A DNA stretch of 64,000 nucleotides from Erythrobacter sp. (lineage in GTDB: Bacteria > Pseudomonadota > Alphaproteobacteria > Sphingomonadales > Sphingomonadaceae). The stretch lies in assembly GCF_030066995.1 (NCBI RefSeq), contig NZ_JASJAP010000005.1, positions 248,001 to 312,000 of the forward strand, given 5' to 3'. A program made the translations under genes and the position numbers. Shown here piece after piece: positions 53,497 through 63,792 of this stretch (position 1 is the first letter of the stretch; each line of letters begins with the position of its first letter). The notes under the pieces are model-generated. The model was given only the letters and a program-made list of their open reading frames with translations. It had not been told where the DNA came from and searched no databases.

Positions 53497-54369
53497 ATGC
53501 GCCCGGTCGCCACTCTCATTGCGCTCAGCGCCGGTTTCGTGCTGCAAGGATGCATCGCCGCAGCGGCCATCCCGGTTGTGGCAAGCGGAGCTTTGGTTCG
53601 CAGCCAGACCGATGGTGAGGTGGCGGATGTATCGCCACCCCAAAAGGCCACGCCAGTCGAGCCGCGCTTTGTCCAGCTCGCCGGCACCGAGGCGCAAATT
53701 GTCAGCGGGCATGCTTTCATTGGCGAAGCGCCCGCACCGGACGCCGCGCCGAACCCACAAGGGCAAGGTGATGCAATCTGGGGGTTAACCCGAATCACCG
53801 ACTACGCACGCGGACTGATGGAGACAAGCCGGGCTGAGGGCGCGCCTGTCTCCGCCGTCCTTGCAGACCCATCGTCCCTCAGACCCGAGCGAGCGCGATG
53901 CGCCGGGACAACCCCGATGATCTTGCTCGACCTTGATCCCGCCGGTCGCCTGTTCGACGCGCAGCGCATGCCTGCCGCGTCGCCTCAGGCAATCGAAACG
54001 CTGCGAAGCTATCGCGAAGCGGGCGGTTTCATCGCGTGGATCTCTGGCCATTCAGCCATCGCCGCAGGGGACATCCGCTCAGCGCTCAAGTCCTCCGGAC
54101 TCGATCCGGACAACGCGGACCAGTTGTTGTTGATGCGTTATCCAGGTGATCGCAAGCAGACGCGGCGGGAGGAACTTGCGGAATCGTCCTGCCTTCTCGC
54201 GATTGCCGGAGACGACCGCGCCGATTTCGATGAGCTGTTCGATTATCTCGCCAATCCCGACGCCGCGCTGGGGCTTGAATTGCTGATTGATAATGGCTGG
54301 TTTCTCATGCCGGCATTCAACGAGACCGAATCCTCTACCCTTCCTGCCAACGAAGAGACGCAACAATGA
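53497..54369 (+). CDS. HAD-like lipoprotein, acid-phosphatase-type
   Basis: A protein of about 290 residues with a lipoprotein signal (lipobox LQGC near residue 21) and a Pro-rich mature N-terminus. The C-terminal half is a haloacid-dehalogenase-type domain: [14 protein letters not shown] for motif I, WISGHS for motif [10 protein letters not shown] for the Lys motif and [16 protein letters not shown] for the acidic motif. This recalls class C acid phosphatases of the e(P4) lipoprotein type. Motif I lacks the usual Thr after the second Asp, so activity is uncertain. The start is ATG 53497 by the signal peptide; ATG 53479 is an alternative overlapping the previous gene. Its stop overlaps the B subunit start by four bases. 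Confidence 0.7.
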   Translation: MRPVATLIALSAGFVLQGCIAAAAIPVVASGALVRSQTDGEVADVSPPQKATPVEPRFVQLAGTEAQIVSGHAFIGEAPAPDAAPNPQGQGDAIWGLTRITDYARGLMETSRAEGAPVSAVLADPSSLRPERARCAGTTPMILLDLDPAGRLFDAQRMPAASPQAIETLRSYREAGGFIAWISGHSAIAAGDIRSALKSSGLDPDNADQLLLMRYPGDRKQTRREELAESSCLLAIAGDDRADFDELFDYLANPDAALGLELLIDNGWFLMPAFNETESSTLPANEETQQ

Positions 54370-55028
54370 CACAGACCGCAGCCCCATCAGGATGGACCCG
54401 CGACCAGATGGCCGCCCGGGCCGCGCGCGAGTTGCAGGACGGGTACTATGTCAATCTGGGCATCGGCATTCCGACCCTTGTCGCCAACCACATTCCCGAG
54501 GGAATGCTGGTGACGCTTCAGAGTGAGAACGGCATGCTGGGCATTGGCCCCTTTCCTTACGAGGATGAGGTGGACCCGGACCTGATCAACGCGGGCAAGC
54601 AAACGATCAGCGAACTGCCGCACAGCGCCTATTTCGATAGCGCGACCAGCTTTTCCATGATCAGGGGTGGCCATATTGACCTGACCGTGCTCGGCGCGAT
54701 GGAAGTGGCCGAAAATGGCGATATCGCCAACTGGATGATCCCGGGCAAGATGATCAAGGGTATGGGCGGCGCGATGGACCTGGTCGCGGGCGTCAAGAAG
54801 ATCATCGTGGTGATGGACCATACAAGCAAAGCGGGCGATCCTAAGTTCATTCCGTCCTGTACCCTTCCGCTAACGGGCAAGGGCGTGGTCGATATGATCA
54901 TCACCAATCTCGCCGTCTTCCAGCGTCCTGACAAGACTTCTCCATTCAAGCTGATCGAGTTGGCGGACGGTGTCACGCTGGAGGAGGTTCAAGCGAAGAC
55001 AACCGCCGCGTTCGAAGTGGCCTTGTAA
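54366..55028 (+). CDS. 3-oxoacid CoA-transferase subunit B
   Basis: Subunit B of the CoA-transferase, 220 residues. The catalytic Glu lies in the [12 protein letters not shown] motif. Other landmarks are [21 protein letters not shown] (read across two blocks), [40 protein letters not shown] and a C-terminal [20 protein letters not shown]. It pairs with the A subunit encoded at 52432, from which it is separated by two unrelated genes, although in most bacteria the two subunits are adjacent. The ATG overlaps the preceding TGA in an ATGA motif, so the four genes are one translational unit. Confidence 0.95.
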   Translation: MTQTAAPSGWTRDQMAARAARELQDGYYVNLGIGIPTLVANHIPEGMLVTLQSENGMLGIGPFPYEDEVDPDLINAGKQTISELPHSAYFDSATSFSMIRGGHIDLTVLGAMEVAENGDIANWMIPGKMIKGMGGAMDLVAGVKKIIVVMDHTSKAGDPKFIPSCTLPLTGKGVVDMIITNLAVFQRPDKTSPFKLIELADGVTLEEVQAKTTAAFEVAL

Positions 55029-55089
55029 CTGGATCCGGCAGGCCAAGAACCTTTCACAACTGTGCTTGTCACGCTAAACCGACAGGCGG

Positions 55090-55560
55090 ATGGGATGGCT
55101 CTACACGTTTAAGTTTCTCCATTATCTGGGGATTATCCTGCTTGCCGGGAACATCACGGTGACAGCCGTGTGGAAAGTCTTTGCTGACCGAAACGGGGAC
55201 TGGCGGATCGTTCGCTTCGGCCAGAACCTCGTGACGGGGACCGATTTTGGTCTGACTATTCCGGGCATCATTTTGACCATGGTCGGAGGCTATGGAAGCC
55301 TATGGGTCCTTGGCTATTCGCTGCTTGAGCCAGCCTGGCTTTTATGGAGCCAGGTCATGTTTGTCGCAGCCGGAGCGATCTGGCTTTTTATCCTTGTCCC
55401 GATACAGGTGCGCCAGGCGCGGCTCGCCAATTCGTGGACGGATCAAGACGGAGTGACAGAAGAGTACCGCAGATTGTCACGCCGCTGGATCACGTGGGGC
55501 CTTATCAGCACCGTTCCGCTTTGCGTTGTGCTCTGGCTGATGATCGCCAAGCCGCTATAG
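55090..55560 (+). CDS. DUF2269 family membrane protein
   Basis: A 156-residue integral membrane protein matching DUF2269. It has four hydrophobic helices, at about residues 4-26, 52-74, 84-106 and 135-153. The first helix carries the motif KFLHYLGIILLAGNI, where the His is a conserved family feature. Loops are short and charged, and the C-terminus is hydrophobic. The family has no established role; a His-lined membrane core suggests possible haem or redox binding, which is speculation. It lies 61 bases after the CoA-transferase operon and just before the CaiB-type gene on the same strand. Confidence 0.8.
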   Translation: MGWLYTFKFLHYLGIILLAGNITVTAVWKVFADRNGDWRIVRFGQNLVTGTDFGLTIPGIILTMVGGYGSLWVLGYSLLEPAWLLWSQVMFVAAGAIWLFILVPIQVRQARLANSWTDQDGVTEEYRRLSRRWITWGLISTVPLCVVLWLMIAKPL

Positions 55561-55568
55561 CGTCAGAC

Positions 55569-56732
55569 ATGGTCGCCTGGCTCGATTCGCCGCGTAACCC
55601 GAACGCGCCGCTTGCGGGTCTCAAGGTGCTCGAGCTCGCGCGGGTTCTGGCCGGCCCGTTCGCCGGGCAGGTGCTGGCCGACCTCGGAGCGGACGTCATC
55701 AAGGTGGAAAGCCCCGAAGGCGACGGAACGCGCCAATGGGGCCCCCCTTGGATCACGCGTACCGACGCCGACGGCGTAGAGCACCGCGAGGCGGCATACT
55801 ACCATTCCTGCAACCGCGGTAAGCGCTCGGTTGTCGCGGATTTCAACGCATCGAAAGACTTGAACGCGGTCGTCAACCTTGCGCGCGAAGCCGATGTGGT
55901 GATCGAGAACTTCAAAACCGGAAGTCTGACGCGGTTCGGGCTGGACTACCCCTCGCTTGGCGCAGACAATGAGGGCCTCGTCTACTGCTCCATCACCGGT
56001 TTCGGGCACAGTGGACCACGCGCGCACGAAGCGGGCTACGATTTTGTGATCCAGGGGATGTGCGGCTTCATGTCGCTCACCGGTGATCCACAGGGCGATC
56101 CCGTGAAAATGGGCATCTCAATCTCTGATCTGTCGACCGGCATCTGGGCTGCCAACGCCATTCAGGCCGCGCTGTTGATGCGAGCGCGGACCGGTCGGGG
56201 CCAACATGTTGACGTGAGCTTGATGGATTGCTCGGTTGCCCTGCTTTCCAACCAGGCAACCTATTATTTCACGACCGGCGAAAATCCGCCCCGCATGGGT
56301 AACGCGCACGCGCAGGTGGCTCCTTATGGCGTCTATCCCGTTCGCGATGGACATGTGATTTTGGCGCCAGCCAACGATAGGCTGTTTGCGAAGCTCATGA
56401 ACATCCTTCGCCTCGAAGCGTTGGCCAATGACGCTCGCTTTCTCGACAACGCGCAGCGCGTGAAGAACGCTGCCCGGCTTGACGCGCTCATCAGCTCCGC
56501 TACGCGCGAATGGGAAAAGAGCGCCTTGCTAGAAGCTTGCCACGCTGCGGGTGTGCCGGGCGGTCCCATAAACGGGCTGGACGAAGTCTTTGCAGACCCC
56601 CAGGTGCAAGCGCGCGGGCTGCGAATGGAGCTTGGCGGGATAGCGGGCGTGCGCAGCCCATTCGTCTTTTCAGAGGCCGAATTGGCACTCGACAGGCCGT
56701 CGCCCCTGTTGGGCGAGCACGGCCCGGCCTAG
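55569..56732 (+). CDS. CaiB/BaiF family (type III) CoA-transferase
   Basis: A type III CoA-transferase of 387 residues, which moves CoA between carboxylic acids through an Asp-linked intermediate. Landmarks are LAGLKVLELARVLAGPFAG, LADLGADVIKVESPEGDG, NRGKRSVVADF, IENFKTGSLTRFGLDY, CSITGFGHSGPRAHEAGYDF, and the catalytic Asp in HVDVSLMDCSVALLSNQA. The open frame begins upstream, but the ATG at 55569 is the family-like start, nine bases after the DUF2269 stop. The true substrates are unknown; many members are misannotated as formyl-CoA transferases. It converges on the DUF418 gene with two bases between the stops. Confidence 0.93.
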   Translation: MVAWLDSPRNPNAPLAGLKVLELARVLAGPFAGQVLADLGADVIKVESPEGDGTRQWGPPWITRTDADGVEHREAAYYHSCNRGKRSVVADFNASKDLNAVVNLAREADVVIENFKTGSLTRFGLDYPSLGADNEGLVYCSITGFGHSGPRAHEAGYDFVIQGMCGFMSLTGDPQGDPVKMGISISDLSTGIWAANAIQAALLMRARTGRGQHVDVSLMDCSVALLSNQATYYFTTGENPPRMGNAHAQVAPYGVYPVRDGHVILAPANDRLFAKLMNILRLEALANDARFLDNAQRVKNAARLDALISSATREWEKSALLEACHAAGVPGGPINGLDEVFADPQVQARGLRMELGGIAGVRSPFVFSEAELALDRPSPLLGEHGPA

Positions 56733-56734
56733 GC

Positions 56735-57898
56735 TCAGGACAACAGGCCAGCGACGCCTCGCCAGGCTCGCTCGAATGGGCCTTGCCCGAATTTCCGCAG
56801 CCATATCGGCGAGAATACAAGCATCACTGCGATCGGCACGAAACTGAACAGCAGCGCCTCGCTGCGGCTGACCGTGCCGAACAGGCCGAAACCCCAACTG
56901 GCGAATAACGTGGCCAGAATGACGCTCGTCAAAAGGTAGTTGGTCAGCGAAAGCCGCCCTGCATCGGCAAGCACGCGCACGGGCAGGCTGCTGCGCGCAA
57001 ACTGGAACAGCGCCATTGCAGCCGCCGCGTAGCCCGCTCCCATCAGAAGGTCGAGCGGCGCGGACAGCAGTAGCGAATTCTCTGCGATCGTCACGCCGGC
57101 ATAGCCTGAAGCAACGGCCTCGTTGGCGTAGTAGATAAGCGCAAAGGCCGACGTCGCGATAGCCAGCGAAGCGACGATCAATAGCCTTGTGTAGGGCCAT
57201 TTCGCCGCCAACATCCCAGACTTCCACGCAGCAAGTCCAACGAGCATCGAGGCAAGGTTCAGCGGAATACTCGCAATCATGACAATGGTCGTGCGCAGAA
57301 GCCTGTCAAGGCGCCGATCAAGCCGCTCGCCGAATGCTTCCTCGCCCCGCGCGTATGTGACCTCCAAACCGAAGGGGTGCGTGCCGAAATTCATCTCCCA
57401 GTACTGCGGCTTTTGCGCGGCTGCGTAGAATGTGCCGATCACAATATGCACGAAGATCAGCGCAAGAACGATGGCGATCAGATACCGGGGCCGCAGACGC
57501 ATGAAGAGAGGAAGCGCCAGCCCCGCCAGCGCATAGGCCCGAAGCACGTCATTGTCGGCCAGCAGGATGCCATGCGCGAGGCCGATGCCGAACAACACCA
57601 GCATCCGGGCGTAGTGAGCGCGGTTCGGACGCTCGCCGCCGCGTTCCATCAAGATCGCCACGCCTGCGCCGAACATCATTGCAAACAAGGTGCGGAATTT
57701 GTCTTCGACAAAAACGAAGCTCACCCACCAGACGGTGTAATCGATGGCGCTGTCACCGCCCCAGGATAACGGATTGTAGTAGGCCTGCGATGGCAGTGCG
57801 AAGATGTAGACATTCATCCACACGATGCCGATCACGGCCAGTCCGCGAAGTGCGTCCAGCTCAATGATACGCCCGCGCTCTTGCTCCGTCGTAACCAT
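56735..57898 (-). CDS. DUF418 family membrane protein
   Basis: A 387-residue multi-pass membrane protein matching DUF418. The N-terminal signature RIIELDALRGLAVIGIVWMN is the family start. About nine hydrophobic helices follow, with KFRTLFAMMFGAGVAI in an early loop and RLSLTNYLLTSVILATLFASW in the C-terminal DUF418 domain. The role is unknown; related proteins are thought to be transporters or acyltransferase-like. It stands alone on the minus strand between the CaiB-type gene and metK. Confidence 0.88.
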   Translation of the reverse strand: MVTTEQERGRIIELDALRGLAVIGIVWMNVYIFALPSQAYYNPLSWGGDSAIDYTVWWVSFVFVEDKFRTLFAMMFGAGVAILMERGGERPNRAHYARMLVLFGIGLAHGILLADNDVLRAYALAGLALPLFMRLRPRYLIAIVLALIFVHIVIGTFYAAAQKPQYWEMNFGTHPFGLEVTYARGEEAFGERLDRRLDRLLRTTIVMIASIPLNLASMLVGLAAWKSGMLAAKWPYTRLLIVASLAIATSAFALIYYANEAVASGYAGVTIAENSLLLSAPLDLLMGAGYAAAAMALFQFARSSLPVRVLADAGRLSLTNYLLTSVILATLFASWGFGLFGTVSRSEALLFSFVPIAVMLVFSPIWLRKFGQGPFERAWRGVAGLLS

Positions 57899-57934
57899 AT
57901 CGCGGGTGCTTATCAGGCAAATGCTATCGAGGCG

Positions 57935-59182
57935 TTAGCCTAACGCTGCTTTGAGGTCATCGATCAGATCGGTGCGTTCCCACGGGAAAAAGTCGCCATC
58001 AGCCGCGCGTCCGAAGTGCCCGTAAGCAGCACTCTTGCGGTAGATCGGCTTGTTCAGGCCTAGATGGGTGCGAATGCTGCGCGGGGTGAGGCCGCCAAGT
58101 TTGCCGATCGACTTGATCGCATCCTCAATGGCGGCATCCGTCACGCCGTGCGCGCAGGTGCCGTGCGTGTCGACATAAAGCGATAACGGCTCGCTAACGC
58201 CGATTGCGTAGGCAATCTGGATTGTGCAGCGGCTCGCAAGGCCAGCCGCGACCACGTTCTTCGCCAAGTAGCGCGTAATATAGGCGGCGCTGCGATCGAC
58301 CTTGGTCGGATCCTTCCCGCTGAACGCCCCGCCACCGTGCGGGCTGGCCCCGCCATAGGTATCGACGATGATCTTGCGCCCGGTCAGACCGGCGTCGCCG
58401 TCCGGACCACCGATCTCGAAAGCACCGGTCGGGTTGATATGCCACACAGTGTCATCGGTGATGAAGCCATCGGGCAGAATGTCGGCGACGATTCCTTTGA
58501 CGTAGTCTTTGAGCGCGGTCTCTTTCTCGCCTTCGTGATAACCGCTTGCGTGCTGCGTCGAGACGACGATAGCCGTGCAAGCAACAGGCTTGCCGTGCTC
58601 GTAGCGCAGAGTGACCTGACTCTTTGCGTCCGGTTCGAGAAAGGGAGCCGCGCCAGATTTGCGATCCGCGGCGAGACGCTCAAGGATCTTGTGGCTGTAA
58701 TCGAGCGTGGCGGGCATGAAGTCGGGCGTCTCGTCGCACGCAAAACCGAACATGATGCCCTGGTCACCCGCTCCTTCGTCCTTGTTTGAACCTTCCGCCC
58801 CCGCATCGACGCCCATGGCGATCTCAGCCGACTGGCCGTGCAAGTGATTTTCGAAGGTCAGCGTTTCCCAGTGAAAGCCATCTTGCTCATAGCCGATTTC
58901 CGCTACCGTGCGCCGCACGGCGCTTTCGATTTCATCGCGCGCTCCGGGAGCCCAGTAATTGTTGTACTTCCAGTCCTCTCGCGACTTGTCATACATTGGC
59001 GTGCAACGAATCTCGCCTGAAAGAACCACCCGCTGCGTGGTCGTCATGGTCTCGCAAGCGACGCGCGCTTCGGGGTCCTTGGCCAGCATCAGATCGACAA
59101 TCGCATCGGAGATCTGATCAGAGACCTTGTCGGGATGGCCTTCCGAGACGCTCTCTGAAGTGAAGAGATATTCTTGGCGCAT
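57935..59182 (-). CDS. metK: S-adenosylmethionine synthetase
   Basis: Methionine adenosyltransferase, 415 residues, makes S-adenosylmethionine from methionine and ATP. Landmarks are [21 protein letters not shown] (first Lys and His of the active site), [21 protein letters not shown], and [25 protein letters not shown], the last read in two adjoining blocks. It also has the C-terminal [19 protein letters not shown]. The frame extends to 59305, but the ATG at 59182 is preceded by GGAGG and gives the normal start. It is slightly longer than the E. coli enzyme of 384 residues because of loop insertions. A palindromic operator candidate lies upstream. Confidence 0.97.
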   Translation of the reverse strand: MRQEYLFTSESVSEGHPDKVSDQISDAIVDLMLAKDPEARVACETMTTTQRVVLSGEIRCTPMYDKSREDWKYNNYWAPGARDEIESAVRRTVAEIGYEQDGFHWETLTFENHLHGQSAEIAMGVDAGAEGSNKDEGAGDQGIMFGFACDETPDFMPATLDYSHKILERLAADRKSGAAPFLEPDAKSQVTLRYEHGKPVACTAIVVSTQHASGYHEGEKETALKDYVKGIVADILPDGFITDDTVWHINPTGAFEIGGPDGDAGLTGRKIIVDTYGGASPHGGGAFSGKDPTKVDRSAAYITRYLAKNVVAAGLASRCTIQIAYAIGVSEPLSLYVDTHGTCAHGVTDAAIEDAIKSIGKLGGLTPRSIRTHLGLNKPIYRKSAAYGHFGRAADGDFFPWERTDLIDDLKAALG

Positions 59183-59222
59183 GGAACCTCCGGTTAGTGG
59201 CCATCGAACAGTTGCCTTATGC

Positions 59223-59244
59223 AGATATAAGGAAACCTTTATGT
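59223..59244. promoter_or_regulatory. Candidate operator upstream of metK
   Basis: GATATAAGGAAACCTTTATGT is an imperfect palindrome in the short gap between the lnt stop and the metK start. Methionine-cycle genes of alphaproteobacteria are often controlled by ArsR-type SahR regulators through similar A/T-rich palindromes containing ATAAAG-like half-sites. That parallel is from memory and should be treated as a hypothesis. Confidence 0.35.
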
Positions 59245-59255
59245 GTCGCTGCGCA

Positions 59256-60935
59256 CTAGCTGCGCGTTCTTCTGAGCGCAAGCAATCTTGGCACGCCCAG
59301 ACCAAGGATTAGGGTCATTGCCGCCCAACCGAGCGGCAGAGCGTTACCCACTCGCGAGAAAAGGGTGGGAGTCCCCGCTGCGGGAACGACACCTTCAAGT
59401 GCCGCAGCTTCTCCCATGCCAATGCTCTGGCGTACAATCCCTCTTGCATCGATAACGGCGCTAATTCCGGTTGTCGTCGAACGCAGCACCGGCAAGCCCT
59501 CTTCGAGCGCCCGCATGCGCGCCTGAGCCAGATGCTGCGGCGGTCCCCAAGAGCCAAACCAACCATCGTTCGAGGGATTGAAGATATAATCCGGGCGTTG
59601 GCCGCGATCGACTACACGCCCGGAAAACACGATTTCATAGCAAATCTGCACACCGGCTTGGCCGTGCTTACCCAAATCGAGGGTTCGCGGACCGGAGCCT
59701 GGCTTGTAGTCGATGGTCCCGGCAACGAGGCGCGAGAGGCCGAGCGGCTCAAGAATGGGCCGCATGGGCAGATACTCACCGTAAGGGACAAGATGCGCTT
59801 TGGCGTAACTGTGTGTGATTTCTCCATCGCCGCGCAGCGCTATCACCGAATTGCGCGCGCTCACGGCGTTTCGGCGTCCCTCTACGACGTCGATATCAAG
59901 ATTGATGACACCGGTCAGAAGCGTCGAGTTCGAGCCAATGACAGACCCAAGCCTTTGGCGAGCAAATTCGGGATCGCCTTGCAGCGTTCTCGGATTTCTG
60001 GCCGTCATGCGATCGTAGAAGATTTGGGGGTACCCGTCCTCGAGGTAGTCCGGGATCGCGCTTTCGGGCCAAAAGACAACCCGCGAACGATTTGAACCGG
60101 GCACGGTCAGACCGGCAATCCGGGCAAACTGCTCCTCGAATTTCGAGCCGTCGTTGATCTCATCCTGCGAGATCAGGGGCTGCACGAGTGTGAAGCGAAT
60201 GTCGCTCTCCTGCAGCGGGGCGGTCGGCGTGTACATATTGAACGCGAGAATGGCCACCGGGATGAGCGGCGGCCACAGCTTGCCTTCCTTTAAACCCGCC
60301 GGGATCGCTCCGGCAAAAAGGACGACGAGACCCGACAAGGCGTAGGTCCCCAACCAAGGCAAGACCCGGGCGAGACCCGGTGTATCCCATCCCCCCAAAA
60401 GGATCAGGCCGAGCGGCGGCCAAGGATAGCCAGTGAAGGCCCAGCCTCGGACCCATTCGAAGACAATCCACGATCCCGCAAGACAAAGCGCAAACGCTCC
60501 GATGCCAGCTTCTTGCTGTCCCCAGCGCCGCGTCAGGGCATGCGCACAAAGCGCCGCGAGAGCGGGATAGGCAGCGAGATAGACGCAGAGCAACGGCACA
60601 GCTACCCAGCCGAGAAATTCGGGCATCTTGGCCTGATGCGTGAACGCTGTGGCAATCCAATTGTTGGCGAGCGTGAGATGAGCCCACCCAAAGAGCCATC
60701 CCCGCCACACAGCCGCACGCCATGTCGCAGCCTCGTAGAGCAGCGCCACGAACGCGGCGAGCGCTGCTATGGCAAGCCACCATAGATGGATCGGAGGATA
60801 GCCCAGCGCAGCGATCAGTCCCAGGAGGAAACTGGCGCTGGTGGGACGGTTGGCGCATGACTGCCAGACGTCCCGCGCGCCGGTTTGAAGGCGCGCGATC
60901 GTTGGGTGATCAGCCACGGTCAAGCGATCCAGCAC
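59256..60935 (-). CDS. lnt: Apolipoprotein N-acyltransferase
   Basis: Lnt adds the third acyl chain to the N-terminal Cys of lipoproteins at the inner membrane. The 559-residue protein has six N-terminal membrane helices and a nitrilase-like periplasmic domain with the Glu-Lys-Cys triad: Glu in [10 protein letters not shown], Lys in [15 protein letters not shown] and Cys in VQICYEIVF. The essential loop [10 protein letters not shown] is also intact, and one C-terminal membrane helix follows. The start is a GTG. It lies upstream of metK with a 73-base spacer, and its product would mature the CsgG, serpin and Ala-rich lipoproteins in this window. Confidence 0.95.
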   Translation of the reverse strand: MLDRLTVADHPTIARLQTGARDVWQSCANRPTSASFLLGLIAALGYPPIHLWWLAIAALAAFVALLYEAATWRAAVWRGWLFGWAHLTLANNWIATAFTHQAKMPEFLGWVAVPLLCVYLAAYPALAALCAHALTRRWGQQEAGIGAFALCLAGSWIVFEWVRGWAFTGYPWPPLGLILLGGWDTPGLARVLPWLGTYALSGLVVLFAGAIPAGLKEGKLWPPLIPVAILAFNMYTPTAPLQESDIRFTLVQPLISQDEINDGSKFEEQFARIAGLTVPGSNRSRVVFWPESAIPDYLEDGYPQIFYDRMTARNPRTLQGDPEFARQRLGSVIGSNSTLLTGVINLDIDVVEGRRNAVSARNSVIALRGDGEITHSYAKAHLVPYGEYLPMRPILEPLGLSRLVAGTIDYKPGSGPRTLDLGKHGQAGVQICYEIVFSGRVVDRGQRPDYIFNPSNDGWFGSWGPPQHLAQARMRALEEGLPVLRSTTTGISAVIDARGIVRQSIGMGEAAALEGVVPAAGTPTLFSRVGNALPLGWAAMTLILGLGVPRLLALRRTRS

Positions 60936-60961
60936 GGCGGTACTAGACGCGTCCCACCCGC

Positions 60962-61606
60962 TTAAGTGACTGCCTCAAGCGCGTCGCCATCGTCGCTGCC
61001 CGATGAGTCACTTCCTCCGATGGCGGGGGGAAGGACCGCGGAATCGATTTCGGCGGGTTCGTCATCGCTGCGAGCGGTGTCACGCGGCTTTCGCCCACGC
61101 GGCGAGCGGGTCTCGCCTTTCTGACTGGCGCGGCGCCGGCGCGGCTTGCTTTCGGCGGTCTTCTCAGCGGTCTCGACGGGCTCGCTTTCCTGATCCGCAG
61201 CTTCGCCTTCGGCACCGATCTCGCCCTCAGCCTCATGCTCCTCACGGCGCGAACGACCGCGACGACCGCCACGCCGAGCGTCCGAGCGAGGGTTATCGCT
61301 TTCGTCGCTCTCGTCGTTGTCATCCGAAGACCGCTCGCGGCTTTCGCTGCGCTTGGCGCGGGCTTCTTCCTGACGCGCCTTGTTGTCGGCGATGACCCGG
61401 AAATAGTGATCGGCGAACTGGAGATAATACTCCGCCTGTACCCGATCGCCGTTGTGCTGTGCGTCCTGGGCAAGCTTCTTGTACTTATCAAGCAGCTGTG
61501 GCGCGTTTCCACGCGCCCGGCTGTCAATCCGGTTCATTTGATTGCCGCCAGCGCTCTGACTGCGATGACCGCGACCGCGGCGACGACTGTTGCGATTGTT
61601 ATTCAA
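60962..61606 (-). CDS. DUF4167 domain-containing protein
   Basis: A 214-residue basic protein with an N-terminal DUF4167 domain: an Arg/Gly-rich start (NNNRNSRRRGRGHRSQ), then the folded part DSRARGNAPQLLDKYKKLAQ and AQHNGDRVQAEYYLQFADHYFR. The remaining 125 residues are disordered, rich in Arg, Ser, Glu and Asp. The family is typical of alphaproteobacteria and commonly lies close to prfA-prmC, as here; an RNA-binding role is suspected. The start is a TTG with GGAAG upstream. Its stop is 26 bases before the lnt start. Confidence 0.88.
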   Translation of the reverse strand: MNNNRNSRRRGRGHRSQSAGGNQMNRIDSRARGNAPQLLDKYKKLAQDAQHNGDRVQAEYYLQFADHYFRVIADNKARQEEARAKRSESRERSSDDNDESDESDNPRSDARRGGRRGRSRREEHEAEGEIGAEGEAADQESEPVETAEKTAESKPRRRRASQKGETRSPRGRKPRDTARSDDEPAEIDSAVLPPAIGGSDSSGSDDGDALEAVT

Positions 61607-61888
61607 GGAAAATCTTCCTTATCCGCAGCCCGCTTTCCTGACCTGGCGCAAAAGCGTTCGACGCCACACGGCCATGGAACTGTCTAGGGCCCAAACTTAT
61701 GCCGCCTTCCAGCAAAGAAACGCGGCGCGCATCCCGTCTCTTCTGGACCAAGGGGTCATGACCCTTCGGCCGGTAAACGCTCTGAAACGGGGCTGGACCT
61801 GGCGAAGCAGCGCCATTCGCTGATCGGCAGGTCTGATTCGACAGCTAGCGAGCCAAAGTCGTTTTGCCAAGTCCCGCACGCATTTTCC
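61607..61888. other. Intergenic region between DUF4167 and prmC
   Basis: A stretch of 282 bases. No convincing gene, RNA or terminator is seen. It should contain the promoter of the DUF4167 gene. Confidence 0.5.
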
Positions 61889-62728
61889 TCATGAAAGAAC
61901 CAGGGCGCGTGGCCGATTTGCCAGATCGCGCCGAAGCGCAACCCGAAAACCCGCTTTTTCAGCCAGTTCGCTCACGGGTTCGGCCTGCGCACAACCGATC
62001 TCCAACACCGCCGCCCGGCACCCCATCTCGGCAATCGCAGGGATAAGCACACGATAATCGTCCAAGCCGTCCGGCCCTGCAAACAAGGCGTCGCGTGGTT
62101 CGAACGCTCGCACGCTCGGGTCGAGCTTGGCCCTCTCTTCAACATAAGGCGGGTTGGCGATGATGAAATCACACGGCCCCAAGTCAGAGAACCAGGACTG
62201 TCCTCCTTCGCCGACCGGACCGCTCCACGCCCGATGGAGGAAGCGCGCCCTATCGCCAATATCCAGAGCCGCAGCGTTGGCTCGCGCCACCCGCAGCGCG
62301 GCCTCGCATTTGTCGATGCCAACACCCTCGAGATCGGGTCGCTCGGCCAGGAGCGTGAGCAGCAAAGCCCCTGTCCCGGTGCCAAGATCGAGCACACCTC
62401 GCGCTTCAATACGCGAAAGCGCCTCGAGCGCAGCCTCCACCACGGTTTCGCTGTCGGCTCGAGGGATCAGCGTATCGCGCGACACCTTGAAGGGTCGGCC
62501 AAAGAACTCCTGTTGACCGACTATATAGGCTATCGGCTCGTGTTCCGACCGGCGCTCAACCCAAGACGCGAACCTCTCAGGAGCCGACTCATCGAGATGG
62601 CGCAGCAGCATTTCCGAACGCGGCATACCCAAAGCGTGGGCCATTAGCACTTCGGCGTCGAGACGCGCGGTATCGGAGGTTTTGCTCAGCCGCTGAGCGG
62701 CCTCGCAGATGGCGTCGGCAACCCTCAC
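61889..62728 (-). CDS. prmC: Release factor glutamine methyltransferase
   Basis: PrmC (HemK) methylates the Gln of the GGQ motif of release factors RF1 and RF2. The 279-residue protein has an N-terminal helical domain with [20 protein letters not shown] and [20 protein letters not shown]. The SAM-binding motif follows ([20 protein letters not shown]), and the substrate-Gln pocket NPPYVEERA is intact. The GTG start overlaps the prfA stop in a GTGA arrangement, so RF1 and its modifying enzyme are translationally coupled. Confidence 0.95.
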   Translation of the reverse strand: MRVADAICEAAQRLSKTSDTARLDAEVLMAHALGMPRSEMLLRHLDESAPERFASWVERRSEHEPIAYIVGQQEFFGRPFKVSRDTLIPRADSETVVEAALEALSRIEARGVLDLGTGTGALLLTLLAERPDLEGVGIDKCEAALRVARANAAALDIGDRARFLHRAWSGPVGEGGQSWFSDLGPCDFIIANPPYVEERAKLDPSVRAFEPRDALFAGPDGLDDYRVLIPAIAEMGCRAAVLEIGCAQAEPVSELAEKAGFRVALRRDLANRPRALVLS

Positions 62729-63792
62729 TGGGACAGCGCCGCCAATCGCTTGGCTTCGTCCTCGGCGATCAAGGCATCGACCACCTCGGCAAGGCCCGGC
62801 CCCGCGAGCACCTCTTCAAGCTTATGCAGAGTGAGGCCAATGCGATGATCCGTCACGCGGCCTTGCGGGAAGTTGTAGGTGCGGATGCGCTCGGAACGGT
62901 CCCCGGAGCCCACCATAGCCTTGCGCGCCTCGGCCTCCGCGCCCTGCGCTTCGTTCCTCATTTTCTCGAACAGACGCGCGCGCAGAACCTGCATCGCCTT
63001 GGCGCGGTTCTTGATTTGCGAGCGCTCATCCTGCTGCATCACCACAAGGCCCGAGGGCAGGTGCGTGATGCGCACCGCGCTGTCGGTGGTGTTGACGTGC
63101 TGCCCGCCCGCACCGGACGCGCGGTAGGTGTCGATCTTGAGATCGCCCGGATCGATCTCGACATCGACCTCGTCCGGCTCGGGCAGCACCGCAACGGTCG
63201 CCGCCGAGGTGTGAATGCGCCCACCGCTCTCGGTCACTGGTACGCGCTGCACCCGGTGCACCCCGCTTTCGAACTTGAGCTTGGCGAAGACACCCTGCCC
63301 GGTCACATTCGCGACGATTTCCTTGAAGCCGCCCACTTCGCTGGCATTCATGCTGACCGGTTCGATGCGCCAGCCGTTCTCCTGCGCGAAACGTTCGTAC
63401 ATGCGATAAAGATCGCCCGCGAACAGCGCCGCCTCGTCTCCGCCCGTGCCGGCGCGGATTTCGAGCATTGCGGGCTTGCTGTCCGCCGCATCGCGCGGGA
63501 GGAGCGCGATGGCCAATTGGCGCTCGCGCTCGGGAAGCGTTTCGCGCAGCTGCTCCAGTTCCTCTTCTGCCATGGCCTTCATCTCGGGGTCGGCGAGCAT
63601 GTCTTCGAGCCCGGCGATCTCCTCGCGCGCCGCCTTCACTTCGGCTGCGATTCTGGCGACCGGTTCCAGCTCGGCGTAATCGCGGCTCGCCGCCACGAAC
63701 GCATCGCCCTCAAGCGTGCCCGAGGCCATACGCGCTTCGAGTTCGGCGAAACGATTGGCGATCTGATCAAGGCGTTCGAGGGGGATTTGCAT
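62725..63792 (-). CDS. prfA: Peptide chain release factor 1
   Basis: Release factor 1, 355 residues, ends translation at UAA and UAG. Landmarks are the GGQ motif in [18 protein letters not shown], which reaches the peptidyl-transferase centre, the domain containing [22 protein letters not shown] (in two adjoining blocks), and the C-terminal [20 protein letters not shown]. An N-terminal coiled coil precedes them. Length is normal. It is followed by prmC with a four-base overlap. Confidence 0.97.
   Translation of the reverse strand: MQIPLERLDQIANRFAELEARMASGTLEGDAFVAASRDYAELEPVARIAAEVKAAREEIAGLEDMLADPEMKAMAEEELEQLRETLPERERQLAIALLPRDAADSKPAMLEIRAGTGGDEAALFAGDLYRMYERFAQENGWRIEPVSMNASEVGGFKEIVANVTGQGVFAKLKFESGVHRVQRVPVTESGGRIHTSAATVAVLPEPDEVDVEIDPGDLKIDTYRASGAGGQHVNTTDSAVRITHLPSGLVVMQQDERSQIKNRAKAMQVLRARLFEKMRNEAQGAEAEARKAMVGSGDRSERIRTYNFPQGRVTDHRIGLTLHKLEEVLAGPGLAEVVDALIAEDEAKRLAALSQ

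Noticed and set aside
59183..59255. A SAM or SAH riboswitch in the metK leader
   Set aside because: The leader is only about 70 bases and I could not draw the pseudoknot of a known SAM or SAM/SAH class; a protein operator is the simpler reading.
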